64,000 nt of DNA from Runella limosa DSM 17973 (GTDB lineage Bacteria; Bacteroidota; Bacteroidia; Cytophagales; Spirosomataceae). A program made the position numbers and the translations under genes. Of this stretch, positions 15,880-24,306 are shown piece by piece (position 1 is the first letter of the stretch; the number at the start of each line of letters is the position of its first letter). The notes beneath the pieces were generated by a model, which was not told where the DNA came from, searched no databases, and saw only the letters and a list, made by a program, of their open reading frames with translations. Location: positions 420,029 to 484,028 of the forward strand of contig NZ_KI519420.1 of assembly GCF_000482465.1 (NCBI RefSeq), in the 5' to 3' direction.

Positions 15880-17427
15880 TTAGAGAATCTCGTTCGTTTC
15901 GGCTACCTGAGAGGGATGTCTTAGGAAAAAGCTTTCGAGGGAGTGTTTTACCCCATTGTCGAGCATATTTTCTAAATTATCCGTCACGTTTTGCGTAAAA
16001 CCAGGTAAAAGAGAAAGGTCAGTATCCCAGAGCGATTTGTCTTGCAGCACTTTCTCTACCAATTCGGCCGTGTCGTATTGCTGCCATTTTTGGTAAAAAT
16101 ACTCCGCTTTTTCGTCTTGGATGGGGTACGGATTGCCATCGCGTTCGCCAAAATAGACAAAGCCTTCTTTGGCAACAGGTTTCATAAAATACAGATAGGC
16201 CGCAAACCCTAGCGCAAAATACTGAGGAACGCAGTCGAATATTTCGTAGTAACGGAGCAAGGTAGCTACGTTACGCATTTTCATTTTTGAGGTATAGTTG
16301 AGCGTAATGCTTAACCATTGATGGTTGAGGTGCGGATTGCGAAAACGGTCGATGACCTGCATTCCAAAGCGCTGCGGACGCTTGTCGTCCATTGGGTACG
16401 GAATGGCCAAGCCTAGTTCCGCAAGCATCAAATTACTGATGTAAGATGCCATAATTTCATCCTGCATGGCGCTGATAACCGTGTCGTGGCCTGCAAGGTA
16501 GGCTAGGCCGCAACTAAGGGTATGCGTTCCGTTGAGCAAGCGAAGTTTGAGTTCACGAAACAGGTTGATGTCGGGTTCAATAAAAATTCCGTCGTCGGTG
16601 GTGGCAAAAGAGAGGACTTGTTTTACGTGTTCGTCGCCTTCAATGGCCCACAAACGAAATACCTCACTCAACGTAATAAGCTTATCTTCGTAACCCAATT
16701 CATCGTAAAGAGCTTGGCAAGTATCAGCGTCGGGTTTTCCAGGAACAATGCGATCAACGAGCGAATTACAGAACTGATTGGCGTTTTCGAGCCAGTCAAA
16801 AAAGGCCGATTCTAGGCCGTTGCGGTGAGCTAATTCAATCACAATCGATTCCAATTTGGTTCCGTTATCGGGAATCAATTCGGTCGGAACAATCACTAAA
16901 CCTGATTCTTTACTACCTCCAAAAGCCTTGAAGCGCGCGTACAAGAAGGCAAGTAGCTTGCCAGGAAAAGAAATAGGAGGTGTAGCTGAAATATCGTCTT
17001 GAACGAGTTGGATACCTACCTCGGTGGTATTGGAAAGAATGATTTGCAAGGCAGGGTTTTGGGCACAGTCAAGAATAGCTTGCCACTGCGACTTAGCAGA
17101 CAACACGCGGCTAATAGCCGAACAGACAACGTTTTCTTCAATAAGCTCATTGTTCTCGATTCCTCGAATGCAAAGGGTGTACAAACCATCTTGTTCGTCG
17201 AAAGCTGCCGAATCGCCCGAGTCAGTTGATTTTACCACCACAATGCGACCATTGAATACGCCTTGGCGATTGGCTTTGTCAATCAAATAATCGGGTAAAC
17301 CTCGGAGTAGAACTCCCGTTCCGAATTGCAATACTTTTTCGGGAAGTTCAAATATAGATGCCTCTGGTACGACCAAATGGGGGTATTGGCGAAGTTGAGG
17401 TAATGTGTTTATAGATAGATAGCTCAT
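15880..17427 (-). CDS. uxaB: Tagaturonate reductase (altronate oxidoreductase)
   Basis: A 515-aa NAD-dependent enzyme of the mannitol dehydrogenase family that reduces D-tagaturonate to D-altronate. The N-terminal Rossmann motif is LQFGTGVLLRGLPDYLID with RIVVVKSTDSGDS, and the substrate-facing block VVCSAISRVLSAKSQW and IILSNTTEVGIQL follows. The catalytic K-x(4)-N-x(2)-H signature is visible in LKLRLLNGTHTLSCGLAYLAG (near residue 300). The C-terminal half is helical as expected. Tagaturonate is made by uxaC next door. The gene starts 3 bp after the GH105 stop codon (reading direction), indicating tight co-transcription. Fructuronate reductase (UxuB) is a relative, but UxaB fits length and wording better. 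Confidence 0.88.
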   Translation of the reverse strand: MSYLSINTLPQLRQYPHLVVPEASIFELPEKVLQFGTGVLLRGLPDYLIDKANRQGVFNGRIVVVKSTDSGDSAAFDEQDGLYTLCIRGIENNELIEENVVCSAISRVLSAKSQWQAILDCAQNPALQIILSNTTEVGIQLVQDDISATPPISFPGKLLAFLYARFKAFGGSKESGLVIVPTELIPDNGTKLESIVIELAHRNGLESAFFDWLENANQFCNSLVDRIVPGKPDADTCQALYDELGYEDKLITLSEVFRLWAIEGDEHVKQVLSFATTDDGIFIEPDINLFRELKLRLLNGTHTLSCGLAYLAGHDTVISAMQDEIMASYISNLMLAELGLAIPYPMDDKRPQRFGMQVIDRFRNPHLNHQWLSITLNYTSKMKMRNVATLLRYYEIFDCVPQYFALGFAAYLYFMKPVAKEGFVYFGERDGNPYPIQDEKAEYFYQKWQQYDTAELVEKVLQDKSLWDTDLSLLPGFTQNVTDNLENMLDNGVKHSLESFFLRHPSQVAETNEIL

Positions 17428-17430
17428 TTT

Positions 17431-19344
17431 TTATTTTTTTTGGTTCAATAACCAAGATGCTAAGTCTTTGGCGGCGGAGAAGTTTTCGTAGGTCATCGGA
17501 ATGCGGCGACCGTCGGTATATTCGTTGTAAAGCCAAGGGTCACCCACGGCAAAAACCGTCCCTTTACCGACTTTCGACACGGCCATAATGACGTCACCTT
17601 TTTGCGTGACGAGTGCTTGAGCGGGAGCTGTTACTTCCAACGGAGATAACTCTTTGATATAAACGGCTTTGGTGTTTTTGAACACTGCATTCCCCGCAGG
17701 AATATCCACGCGTCCCTGTTCCCACTGCTGTCCTTGTACCATGTTGACGTTTTTGGGCAAAAACTGGAGCCCAAATTCTTTGGCCAAACGGCTGAAGTGA
17801 AGGTGTTCGCAGTTGGAGGTGTCATTAGACATCAGCACAAGCGTTCCGCCTGCTTTTACCCAAGCGCTAATGGCTTTGATGTCGGCATCTTGAACAAAAT
17901 TTGGGGCAGCCGTTTCTTTCTTGGTGTCAGGATCAACGATGATATAGACGTTGACGTTTTTGAGGTTAGCAGCGGTTGGAGCGGCCGCAATGCTGGTGGT
18001 TTTGGCCCCTAAATCGCGAAAAATAGTTCCCCAAAGCCAAAAACCTGAGTGTTGGCGATCTTCCCACGTGTAGTGGAATTGTTCTTGGTTGCCATTGTGG
18101 TCTTTTCTAAACTCACGGTTAAAATAATAATCCGCTGCCACCACTTTGCCTTTCCCTAGGCTGTTTTCTGCGGCAATTTCCATTTCTACGCTGGCAAAAA
18201 TAAACGGCCCTACGCCTTTGAGATCGTTTTTACGGATTGGCTCACTCAAGTAATATTCATAAGTACCATTGCGGTAAGGAGACCCTCCCAAGCCACCCAC
18301 GCTTACTGTTTTGTTGAGGCTGAGGGTGCCATTGGCTTCTTCTTCCACAAATTCTTTCAAGATACCCGCGTACCCTTTTTTGGCCGAAGCAAGGTAAGTG
18401 ACAGGCAAATATCCCATGCGTACGCCTTTGGCAAGGGCATATACAAACATGCACGAAGCCGAAGCTTCAAAGTAGTTTCCCTTGCGTGTTCCCTGCGTAG
18501 TCATTTGGTACCACACGCCCGACTTGGCATCTTGGTATTTCACCAACGCAGGAGCAAGGCGTTGAAGGTATTTGATAAGATTGGCGTGTTCAGGATGGTT
18601 GGCGGGCATATAATCTAAGACATCGACCAATGCCATGGCGTACCAGCCAATCGCTCTGCTCCAAAAGTGAGGTGAAAGACCCGTTTTTGGGTCTGCCCAT
18701 TTTTGCTCTTTACTTTCGTCGTAAGCGTGGTAAACCAAACCTGTTTTGGGGTCAACGGCGTATTTTTCGATAAGAGCAAACTGCTTCGCAATGTGGTCAA
18801 AATGCTCAGGATGGTTAAAAATAAGACTGTACTCAGCAGCAAAAGGCTCGGCCATGAAGAGACCGTCGAGCCACATTTGATACGGGTAACGTTTTTTGTG
18901 CCAAAATCCACCTTCTTTGGTTTGGGGTTGGTTTTCAATCTGTTTCCAAAGCAAATCGGCGGCTTTGCGGTACTTGTCTTTGTCGGGTTGTGTTTGTTGG
19001 TACAAGGTCAATAAAGCACGACCCGTTGGGATATTATCAAGGTTAAAATCATCGTATTTGTAGGTGCGGATGGAGCCGTCTTTTTGAACATAGCGATCCA
19101 TATCGCGGCGCACGTACTCGTAGTATTTGCCGTTGCCTGTCCGATTCCATACTTTTTCGATGGCTTTGTACATCAAGCCCTGCTCATAATCCCAACTGGC
19201 AGGTTTGTTTTCTTTGACCATGATGGAGTCTTTGTGCCAAGTCATAAAGGACTCAGCCATGCGTACCGAATAGGGCGCTTTTTGGGCGGTAGCTGTGTAG
19301 GCCACCAACATACCTACGATGAGATGTAGAAGAACGCGTTTCAT
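17431..19344 (-). CDS. Exported GH105 unsaturated rhamnogalacturonyl hydrolase with C-terminal DUF4350/ThuA-like domain
   Basis: A 637-aa protein. The ATG at 19344 begins a signal peptide (MKRVLLHLIVGMLVAYTATAQ); an open frame further upstream overlaps kdgF and is not used. Residues about 25-405 form the (alpha/alpha)6 barrel of YteR/GH105: YDDFNLDNIPTGRALLTLYQQT, KRYPYQMWLDGLFMAEPFAAEY (with the catalytic Asp of WLDG), GLSPHFWSRAIGWYAMALVDVLDYMP, and NYFEASASCMFVYALAKGVRMGYL. The enzyme hydrates the unsaturated galacturonyl end left by pectate or rhamnogalacturonan lyases. From about 430 to 637 lies a separate alpha/beta domain, with VYIIVDPDTKKE, ISAWVKAGGTLVLMSND and GKGTVFAVGDPWLYNEY, resembling DUF4350 class-I-glutaminase-like folds. 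The fusion is seen in several Bacteroidota. Its product feeds KdgF. Confidence 0.88.
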   Translation of the reverse strand: MKRVLLHLIVGMLVAYTATAQKAPYSVRMAESFMTWHKDSIMVKENKPASWDYEQGLMYKAIEKVWNRTGNGKYYEYVRRDMDRYVQKDGSIRTYKYDDFNLDNIPTGRALLTLYQQTQPDKDKYRKAADLLWKQIENQPQTKEGGFWHKKRYPYQMWLDGLFMAEPFAAEYSLIFNHPEHFDHIAKQFALIEKYAVDPKTGLVYHAYDESKEQKWADPKTGLSPHFWSRAIGWYAMALVDVLDYMPANHPEHANLIKYLQRLAPALVKYQDAKSGVWYQMTTQGTRKGNYFEASASCMFVYALAKGVRMGYLPVTYLASAKKGYAGILKEFVEEEANGTLSLNKTVSVGGLGGSPYRNGTYEYYLSEPIRKNDLKGVGPFIFASVEMEIAAENSLGKGKVVAADYYFNREFRKDHNGNQEQFHYTWEDRQHSGFWLWGTIFRDLGAKTTSIAAAPTAANLKNVNVYIIVDPDTKKETAAPNFVQDADIKAISAWVKAGGTLVLMSNDTSNCEHLHFSRLAKEFGLQFLPKNVNMVQGQQWEQGRVDIPAGNAVFKNTKAVYIKELSPLEVTAPAQALVTQKGDVIMAVSKVGKGTVFAVGDPWLYNEYTDGRRIPMTYENFSAAKDLASWLLNQKK

Positions 19345-19411
19345 ATTGATAGTTAAAAAATGGAGGCTAAAAGTAATGACTGTTTGTGGTAATGCTTTCC
19401 TGTACCTTAGG

Positions 19412-19765
19412 CTACAAAAAATCTTCGCGGAGCGGGTTAAATACGTCGATGAGTACACCTTCTTCGTGACATACCGCACCATGTAATACATTGGAAGGTA
19501 CAAAATAGACATCTCCTGCTTGGAGCAAACGACGCTCGTCTCCAATCGTCACCTCAAAAGCCCCACTGGCTACGTAGCTGATTTGCAAATGAGGATGCTT
19601 GTGCATAGTACCTATTCCTCCCTGTAAAAAGGCTACTTTGACCAACATTAATTCGTTGGAGAAGGACATGATTTTACGTTGGATTTTATCGTCAACTTTT
19701 TCCCAAGGGATGTCACCGTCGGCCACCAAGGCTTTCTCGAATGCAGGATGAATAGATGAGTTCAA
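19412..19765 (-). CDS. kdgF: KdgF-like cupin, unsaturated uronate linearising enzyme
   Basis: A 117-aa single-domain cupin. The metal site is clear: GTMHKHPHLQISYVASGAFEV gives the H-x-H-x(3)-Q pattern of KdgF proteins, and YFVPSNVLHGAVC supplies the last histidine. KdgF turns 4,5-unsaturated galacturonate into 5-keto-4-deoxyuronate. Here it heads the operon, 67 bp upstream of the GH105 enzyme that makes its substrate. The family match includes length (about 110 aa), the FLQGGIGTMHKHPH lead-in and the ending VLIDVFNPLREDF. The downstream enzymes KduI and KduD are not in the window. Confidence 0.83.
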   Translation of the reverse strand: MNSSIHPAFEKALVADGDIPWEKVDDKIQRKIMSFSNELMLVKVAFLQGGIGTMHKHPHLQISYVASGAFEVTIGDERRLLQAGDVYFVPSNVLHGAVCHEEGVLIDVFNPLREDFL

Positions 19766-20098
19766 AATTGTATTTTTTAGCTATGAATGTGTTGGCTTTG
19801 ACTACCAATGCTGTAGTTTGGTAGGATTGAGTTTATTTTTAATTATGGAGTAAATCAACGATTTGCGCCGATATTTTTACGCAATCGTTACCGATAACGT
19901 TTGCAAAATTGTACTTAACAAAAAATAGATTGTAATCAGGCAAGAAAAGGCCATTTTTTGACGCTTTATCTCAATAAAAAGTACGCATAAAATATTGGCC
20001 TAAAAATTAGACTTTTCAAAGTTTTTGGTCGTCCTTCCAACGCACTTTTGTAGTTTTGCATTCGTAGTGATTCGCATTCTCTCTTCAACTCACCTCCG
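19766..20098. other. Divergent promoter region of the pectin operon and AEC transporter
   Basis: A 333-bp AT-rich region between divergent genes. It contains a LacI-type dyad at 19886-19899 and, upstream of the AEC gene, TAGTTTTG at 20051-20058, resembling the -7 box (TAnnTTTG) of Bacteroidota sigma factors. A TTTG at 20024-20027 is somewhat far for its -33 partner. Confidence 0.45.
19886..19899. promoter_or_regulatory. Candidate LacI-family operator
   Basis: Dyad CGTTA-ccga-TAACG, flanked by aat and ttt. It lies 121 bp upstream of the kdgF start. LacI/GalR regulators commonly bind such CG-centred dyads and often control hexuronate genes. No regulator gene is present in the window, so the assignment is inference. 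Confidence 0.4.
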
Positions 20099-21022
20099 AT
20101 GAATCAGACCAACAGTGTTTTTCTCATTACCCTTGGCATTGCTACCATGGGTTTTTTGATTAAAAAATTTGATTTTGTGACCGAAAAAGACGGAAAATCA
20201 ATCTCTAAATTTCTGATGCACACGACGTTCCCCGCGTTGATGATTGTCAGCACGATTCGCATTGATTTTAAACCCGCCTTGTTTTTTAGCCCTTTGCTTT
20301 GCATTGCTTTGGGGTCGATAATGACACTTATTGGCTGGTTTTGGTTTTCGGGTTATTCCGACCGCATGAGAGGAATGCTGACGATGGCTTGCGGGGGGCT
20401 CAATGTGGGTTTGTTTGCCTTCCCAATTATTGAAGGAATTTGGGGAAGAGAAGGGTTGGTTTACGTGGCGATGTTTGACATTGGCAACACCATCATCACT
20501 TTCGGATTGGTCTATTCAGTAGGAAGCTACTTTGCCGTCAAGGAAGAAGGGGCGTCGGTAGAATTTAAAAAAGTGCTGAGAAAAGTACTCCAACTTCCGC
20601 CATTGCAGGCCATGTTTATTGGCCTAACTATCAACGCTCTCGACATCGAACTTCCGACCGTTGCCTACGATTTTTTGGATGTACTGGCCAAAGCCAACAA
20701 GCCGTTGGTGCTTTTGCTGATGGGGATTTATATGAGTTTTTCCCTCGAAAAGAGCCAAGTGTGGGCGGTGGTAAAGGTTCTGGCTATTCGGTATGGCTGT
20801 GGGCTATTGGCGGTTGTGTTGCTTTACACGTTTGTTCCTGAGCCTTCTATGTTTCGCAATGTGCTGATTGTCTGTGTAATTCTACCAATTGGAATGACGA
20901 TTCTTCCTTTTGCCGACGAACTCAATTACGATTCTCGAATTGCGGGCGTACTGGTCAATGTCTCTTTGATTATCAGCTTCTTACTCATGTGGGGCCTCGT
21001 AGTAGGGCTAAATTTAGCCTAA
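20099..21022 (+). CDS. AEC family membrane transporter
   Basis: A 307-aa integral membrane protein of the auxin efflux carrier family, with about ten hydrophobic segments. The opening FLITLGIATMGFLIKKFDFVTEKDGKSISKFLMHTTFPALMIVSTI is typical of AEC proteins (helix 1 followed by a conserved amphipathic stretch and a Pro break in helix 2). MACGGLNVGLFAFPIIEGIWGREGLVYVAMFDIGNTIITFGLVYSVG is the conserved central part. The C-terminal half repeats the arrangement. Bacterial members carry organic anions such as malate; the substrate here is unknown. It is divergent from the pectin operon. Three 51-bp-type repeat positions in the window include two immediately after its stop. Confidence 0.85.
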   Translation: MNQTNSVFLITLGIATMGFLIKKFDFVTEKDGKSISKFLMHTTFPALMIVSTIRIDFKPALFFSPLLCIALGSIMTLIGWFWFSGYSDRMRGMLTMACGGLNVGLFAFPIIEGIWGREGLVYVAMFDIGNTIITFGLVYSVGSYFAVKEEGASVEFKKVLRKVLQLPPLQAMFIGLTINALDIELPTVAYDFLDVLAKANKPLVLLLMGIYMSFSLEKSQVWAVVKVLAIRYGCGLLAVVLLYTFVPEPSMFRNVLIVCVILPIGMTILPFADELNYDSRIAGVLVNVSLIISFLLMWGLVVGLNLA

Positions 21023-21030
21023 CTGCTCGC

Positions 21031-21081
21031 GCTCGCCCCGACGTCTCGTCGGGGCGAAATACGGCCCAGCGTCTCCGACGC
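21031..21081. repeat. 51-bp REP-like repeat, copy 2
   Basis: Starts GCTCGCCCCGACGT, has the hairpin CGCCCCGACG-tct-CGTCGGGGCG and ends AGCGTCTCCGACGC. It matches copy 1 over most of its length, with differences in the loop. It lies 8 bp after the AEC stop. Confidence 0.8.
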
Positions 21082-21088
21082 CCTGAGA

Positions 21089-21139
21089 GCTCGTCCCGAT
21101 GTCTCGTCGGGGCGAAACACGGCCCAGCGTCTCCGACGC
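21089..21139. repeat. 51-bp REP-like repeat, copy 3
   Basis: A direct tandem of copy 2 with 58-bp spacing. One arm reads CGTCCCGATG instead of CGCCCCGACG, leaving a G-T pair in the stem. It ends 10 bp before the stop codon of the convergent radical SAM gene and may serve as a two-way transcription barrier. Confidence 0.8.
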
Positions 21140-21149
21140 CCCCTCTCTT

Positions 21150-23357
21150 TTATAAAATCAGCAATCCATTCTCACGAAGTTTCTTCCAAGTCTGCGTTTT
21201 GGAGAAAGCGCTAAAACTTCCCAATTGGGCTGTTTCAAACTCCGTTTGTAATTGTTGGTAAGCAAGTGGTTGTTCAAAAAGGTGAACCGCGATTTTAGGA
21301 AACAACTCCTCCAAAAAATGCGCCTGTTGGGCGGGGGTTTGAATACTCCAATCGTGTTTTTTGTCGAAAAAATGTAATTCCGCGAGTTCGACGACTTTTT
21401 TTCCTTGCTTTACCTCAAAATACTCCACGTTAGGGAGCTTCCCAAGCCAAACGACAAACGCATTTTTACGAACGCTATCTTCGTTTTGCGCCATTTGCCG
21501 CTGAATGTAATTCGATGGAATGGTCGTGTTTGGGGTTTTGGTAGTAAACCATTTCGAAAGAGGAATATCAAAGCCCACGCCGTGCATGTAATTAAACAGC
21601 GATTTGCGCAATCCTTCGCTGTACAAATCATGGTTGGCTCCTTTGGGGTCATCGTGGTACAAATCATTATCGGCAAAACCTCCGAAGTTAGGCCCAATGC
21701 GTTGCACGCCGAAAGCATCGGGCGCCAAACCCACGGGGCTGTGCGAGGTCATGGCAAAACGGTGCCAAAAACCAGATTGGAGAACGCCATTTTCGAACAA
21801 TTGCCGCACCATTTCGAGCGAATCGATGGTTTCTTGGGCCGTTTGTGTCGGAAAACCATACATCAGGTACGCGTGTACCATGATGCCTGCCTGCGTAAAA
21901 CCGTCGGCTACGCGTGCCACTTGCCCTACGGTTACGCCCTTTTTCATCATCGCCAACAAGCGGTCAGAAGCGACTTCTAAGCCGCCTGACATGGCAATGC
22001 AGCCCGAGGCTTTGAGTAATAAAGATAAATCGTGGGTGAAGTTTTTTTCAAAACGGATATTGGTCCACCAAACCACGGTTAGCTTGCGGCGAATGATTTC
22101 AATCGCTACGTCGCGAAGCAAAGCGGGCGGTGCGGCTTCGTCCACAAAATGAAAGCCATTTTGCTGGGTTTTGGCAATAATCTCCTCGATTCGGTCGCAA
22201 ATCAACGCCGCCGTGAGGGGTTCATAGTTTTTGATATAATCCAGCGAAATGTCACAGAAAGAACATTTCCCCCAGTAGCAACCGTGGGCGAGGGTCAGTT
22301 TGTTCCAGCGCCCGTCGCTCCAAAGGCGGTGCATTGGATTGACGATTTCGATGACCGATAGGTAGTCCAGTAAAAATAAGTCGGAATAATCGGGCGTTCC
22401 AGTGTCTCGTTGCGCTACGTCTTTTTCGGAAGCACCGTTATAATAAACGACTTGGTTGTCGGTACGAGCAAAAGTGCGTTTGAGTGAAAATAAAGAGCGC
22501 TTTTCTTCTATATATTCGAGCAAGGTGCGTAAAGGGGCTTCGCCGTCGTCGAGGCACACAAAATCGAGGTAATCAAATACCCGTGGGTCAGAAAGTGAGC
22601 GTAATTCGGTGTTACAAAAGCCACCGCCCATCACGATTTTGACTTTTGGATAGTATTTTTTGAGGTATTGACCGCATTTTAGCGCTCCAAATAAATTGCC
22701 TGGAAAAGGAACACTCAAACAAACGACTGTGGGTTGGAATAAACACATTTTTTGTTCCAACAACTCATTCAGAAAAACCGTAATAAGCGTATCAGGCTTT
22801 TGTAATTCGTTGAGGAGTTCGTCAAAATGCGTGGCCGTGCGTCCTAAGCGTTCGGCGTAGCGGCTAAATCCAAAATGAGGGTCAATGGCCTCTTGCAGAA
22901 AATCGCCTAAATCTTCCAAGTAGAGAGTCGCCAAATGGCGGGCTTTATCCTGCGTACCCATGGTTCCAAACGCCCAATCGAGGTCTTCCACGTCTTTGAA
23001 GCGGGAAGCTTCAGGCAAATAAGCACGGTCGCAGATGCTGTGGGCGAGGGTAGGGTTTTTATTTTGTAAAAACGAAATAACGGGTTCAATGGTCGCGATG
23101 TATTCGTCGCGAAGGTGATAGATACGAAACGCGTTTTCGGTAAGCTCTATGTCATGCTCGGCTTTTTCGAGGGCATCGAAGAGTTGGGTTAACCCTTGGG
23201 CCGAAAACAATTTCAAAATGACCTCTATTCCTAAGTCTGCTTGATGAGAGTCCACCCCTAATGTATTGAGAAACCCCTTAATGTAGGCTGTAGCAGGATA
23301 GGGAGTATTCAGCTGAGTAAAAGGTGGCGTAAGCAATAAGACCTTTTGGGTAAACAT
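21150..23357 (-). CDS. B12-binding radical SAM protein
   Basis: A 735-aa protein of the large class with an N-terminal cobalamin-binding-like domain (VLLLTPPFTQLNTPYPATAYIKGFLNTLGVDSHQADLGIE; VCLSVPFPGNLFGALKCGQYLKKYYPKVKIVMGGGF) and a radical SAM barrel. The iron-sulfur cluster motif C-x(3)-C-x(2)-C has here the form HGCYWGKCSFCDIS, near residue 365. Later segments GFHFVDEAAPPALLRDVA, SGGLEVASDRLLAMMKKGVTVGQVARVADGFTQAGIMVHAYLMYGFPTQT are typical of the elongator-protein-3-like barrel. The C-terminal 150 residues are not recognised. The substrate is unknown. It stands alone between the AEC gene and gmk. Confidence 0.83.
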   Translation of the reverse strand: MFTQKVLLLTPPFTQLNTPYPATAYIKGFLNTLGVDSHQADLGIEVILKLFSAQGLTQLFDALEKAEHDIELTENAFRIYHLRDEYIATIEPVISFLQNKNPTLAHSICDRAYLPEASRFKDVEDLDWAFGTMGTQDKARHLATLYLEDLGDFLQEAIDPHFGFSRYAERLGRTATHFDELLNELQKPDTLITVFLNELLEQKMCLFQPTVVCLSVPFPGNLFGALKCGQYLKKYYPKVKIVMGGGFCNTELRSLSDPRVFDYLDFVCLDDGEAPLRTLLEYIEEKRSLFSLKRTFARTDNQVVYYNGASEKDVAQRDTGTPDYSDLFLLDYLSVIEIVNPMHRLWSDGRWNKLTLAHGCYWGKCSFCDISLDYIKNYEPLTAALICDRIEEIIAKTQQNGFHFVDEAAPPALLRDVAIEIIRRKLTVVWWTNIRFEKNFTHDLSLLLKASGCIAMSGGLEVASDRLLAMMKKGVTVGQVARVADGFTQAGIMVHAYLMYGFPTQTAQETIDSLEMVRQLFENGVLQSGFWHRFAMTSHSPVGLAPDAFGVQRIGPNFGGFADNDLYHDDPKGANHDLYSEGLRKSLFNYMHGVGFDIPLSKWFTTKTPNTTIPSNYIQRQMAQNEDSVRKNAFVVWLGKLPNVEYFEVKQGKKVVELAELHFFDKKHDWSIQTPAQQAHFLEELFPKIAVHLFEQPLAYQQLQTEFETAQLGSFSAFSKTQTWKKLRENGLLIL

Positions 23358-23385
23358 AAGACTACGATAGGGATAAAAAGAAGAA

Positions 23386-23412
23386 GAGCGCCTTAGATGT
23401 AGTAAGGCGCTC
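23386..23412 (-). terminator. Probable terminator after gmk
   Basis: Perfect 10-bp stem GAGCGCCTTA / TAAGGCGCTC with a 7-nt loop, located after the gmk stop codon on the - strand. There it is followed by a pyrimidine-rich ttcttctttttatcc rather than a pure T run. Confidence 0.6.
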
Positions 23413-23451
23413 CGCAGGGTTGTTTATAGTGCTTGGTAGTTTGTGTAAAAA

Positions 23452-24018
23452 CTACTTCGTAAAGTCTTCGACCAATTCTTCGGCTTTGACAAGGGCTGAT
23501 TCCAAGTCATCGTTCACCAAAATAACGTCAAATTTATCTTGGAACGACATTTCAAATTTTACCTTGAAGAGCCGTTTAGATAAGCTGTCTTCGGTTTCCG
23601 TCCCGCGTGACATGAGTCGCTCTTTGATGGCTTCCTCACTCGGAGCTTTAACAAAAATAGCTAAAGCGCGTTCTTGAAAATACTCTTTTAGCTTGAGCCC
23701 ACCTTTTACGTCAACGTCAAAAACGACGTGTTTGCCGCTGTCCCACAAGCGTTCGATTTCTGATTTTAACGTACCGTAGTAGCCTCCAGGATATACTTCT
23801 TCCCATTCAACAAACTCGTTGTTGTCAATTCTTTTCTTAAAATCGTCGGGCGTAAGAAAGTAATAATCTTTGCCATCTACTTCGTTGCGGCCACGGCGGT
23901 CGCGGGTGCAGGCCGAAATAGAAAAGCCTAAGTTGTTGTACTTAGTAAGAAGGTGTCTAACGATAGTGGTTTTACCAGAACCAGACGGGGCGGAGAAGAT
24001 GATGAGTTTTCCTTCCAA
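23452..24018 (-). CDS. gmk: Guanylate kinase
   Basis: A 188-aa enzyme catalysing ATP-dependent conversion of GMP to GDP. The P-loop [16 protein letters not shown] is at the N-terminus. The GMP-binding block [58 protein letters not shown] and [17 protein letters not shown] are characteristic, as is the lid part [17 protein letters not shown]. Length is normal. It is 6 bp after the anti-sigma gene stop, so it is probably transcribed with the sigma/anti-sigma genes. Confidence 0.96.
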   Translation of the reverse strand: MEGKLIIFSAPSGSGKTTIVRHLLTKYNNLGFSISACTRDRRGRNEVDGKDYYFLTPDDFKKRIDNNEFVEWEEVYPGGYYGTLKSEIERLWDSGKHVVFDVDVKGGLKLKEYFQERALAIFVKAPSEEAIKERLMSRGTETEDSLSKRLFKVKFEMSFQDKFDVILVNDDLESALVKAEELVEDFTK

Positions 24019-24024
24019 AGCGTA

Positions 24025-24306
24025 TTATATATTGAGTTTGGCTTTGATTGTAGCGACCAGATTGTCGGGGCAAAGGCGTTTATCAATTTTCGATTGAAGA
24101 GATTCTTTGACGCACTTTTCGAGGTGATACATTTTGATGCAATGCAAGCAGTGGTCCATGTTCTGTCGGAAGTGATCCTTCTCGTCTTCGGTTGCTCCTC
24201 CATCTAAGACCGCCTGAATCTTTTTCAGACACTCTGCGTGGTGCTCGCAGTACTCTTTCTGATACTTCGTGTTCTCTGTGGCAGAAGGTGACGATTGCAT
24301 ATCCAA
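24025..24306 (-). CDS. Anti-sigma factor with zinc-finger-like (ZAS) motif
   Basis: A 93-aa cytosolic protein rich in His and Cys: EYCEHHAECLKKI, then FRQNMDHCLHCIKMYHLEKCVKESLQSKIDKRLCPDNLVATIKAKL. The H-x(3)-C-x(2)-C-type arrangement (MDHCLHC) with an upstream Cys/His matches the zinc-binding anti-sigma fold of RsrA/ChrR-like proteins. Such proteins hold a partner sigma factor and release it on oxidation or metal stress. It follows an ECF sigma factor gene on the same strand (285-bp gap), which supports the role. The inducing signal is unknown. Confidence 0.75.
   Translation of the reverse strand: MDMQSSPSATENTKYQKEYCEHHAECLKKIQAVLDGGATEDEKDHFRQNMDHCLHCIKMYHLEKCVKESLQSKIDKRLCPDNLVATIKAKLNI

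Noticed and set aside
19345-19545. Longer GH105 start overlapping kdgF
   Set aside because: The extension overlaps the kdgF coding region in another frame and would bury the signal peptide starting at 19344.
19766-20098. tRNA gene or small RNA in the kdgF-AEC spacer
   Set aside because: No cloverleaf arms or terminator hairpin could be built; the region is better explained as divergent promoters.
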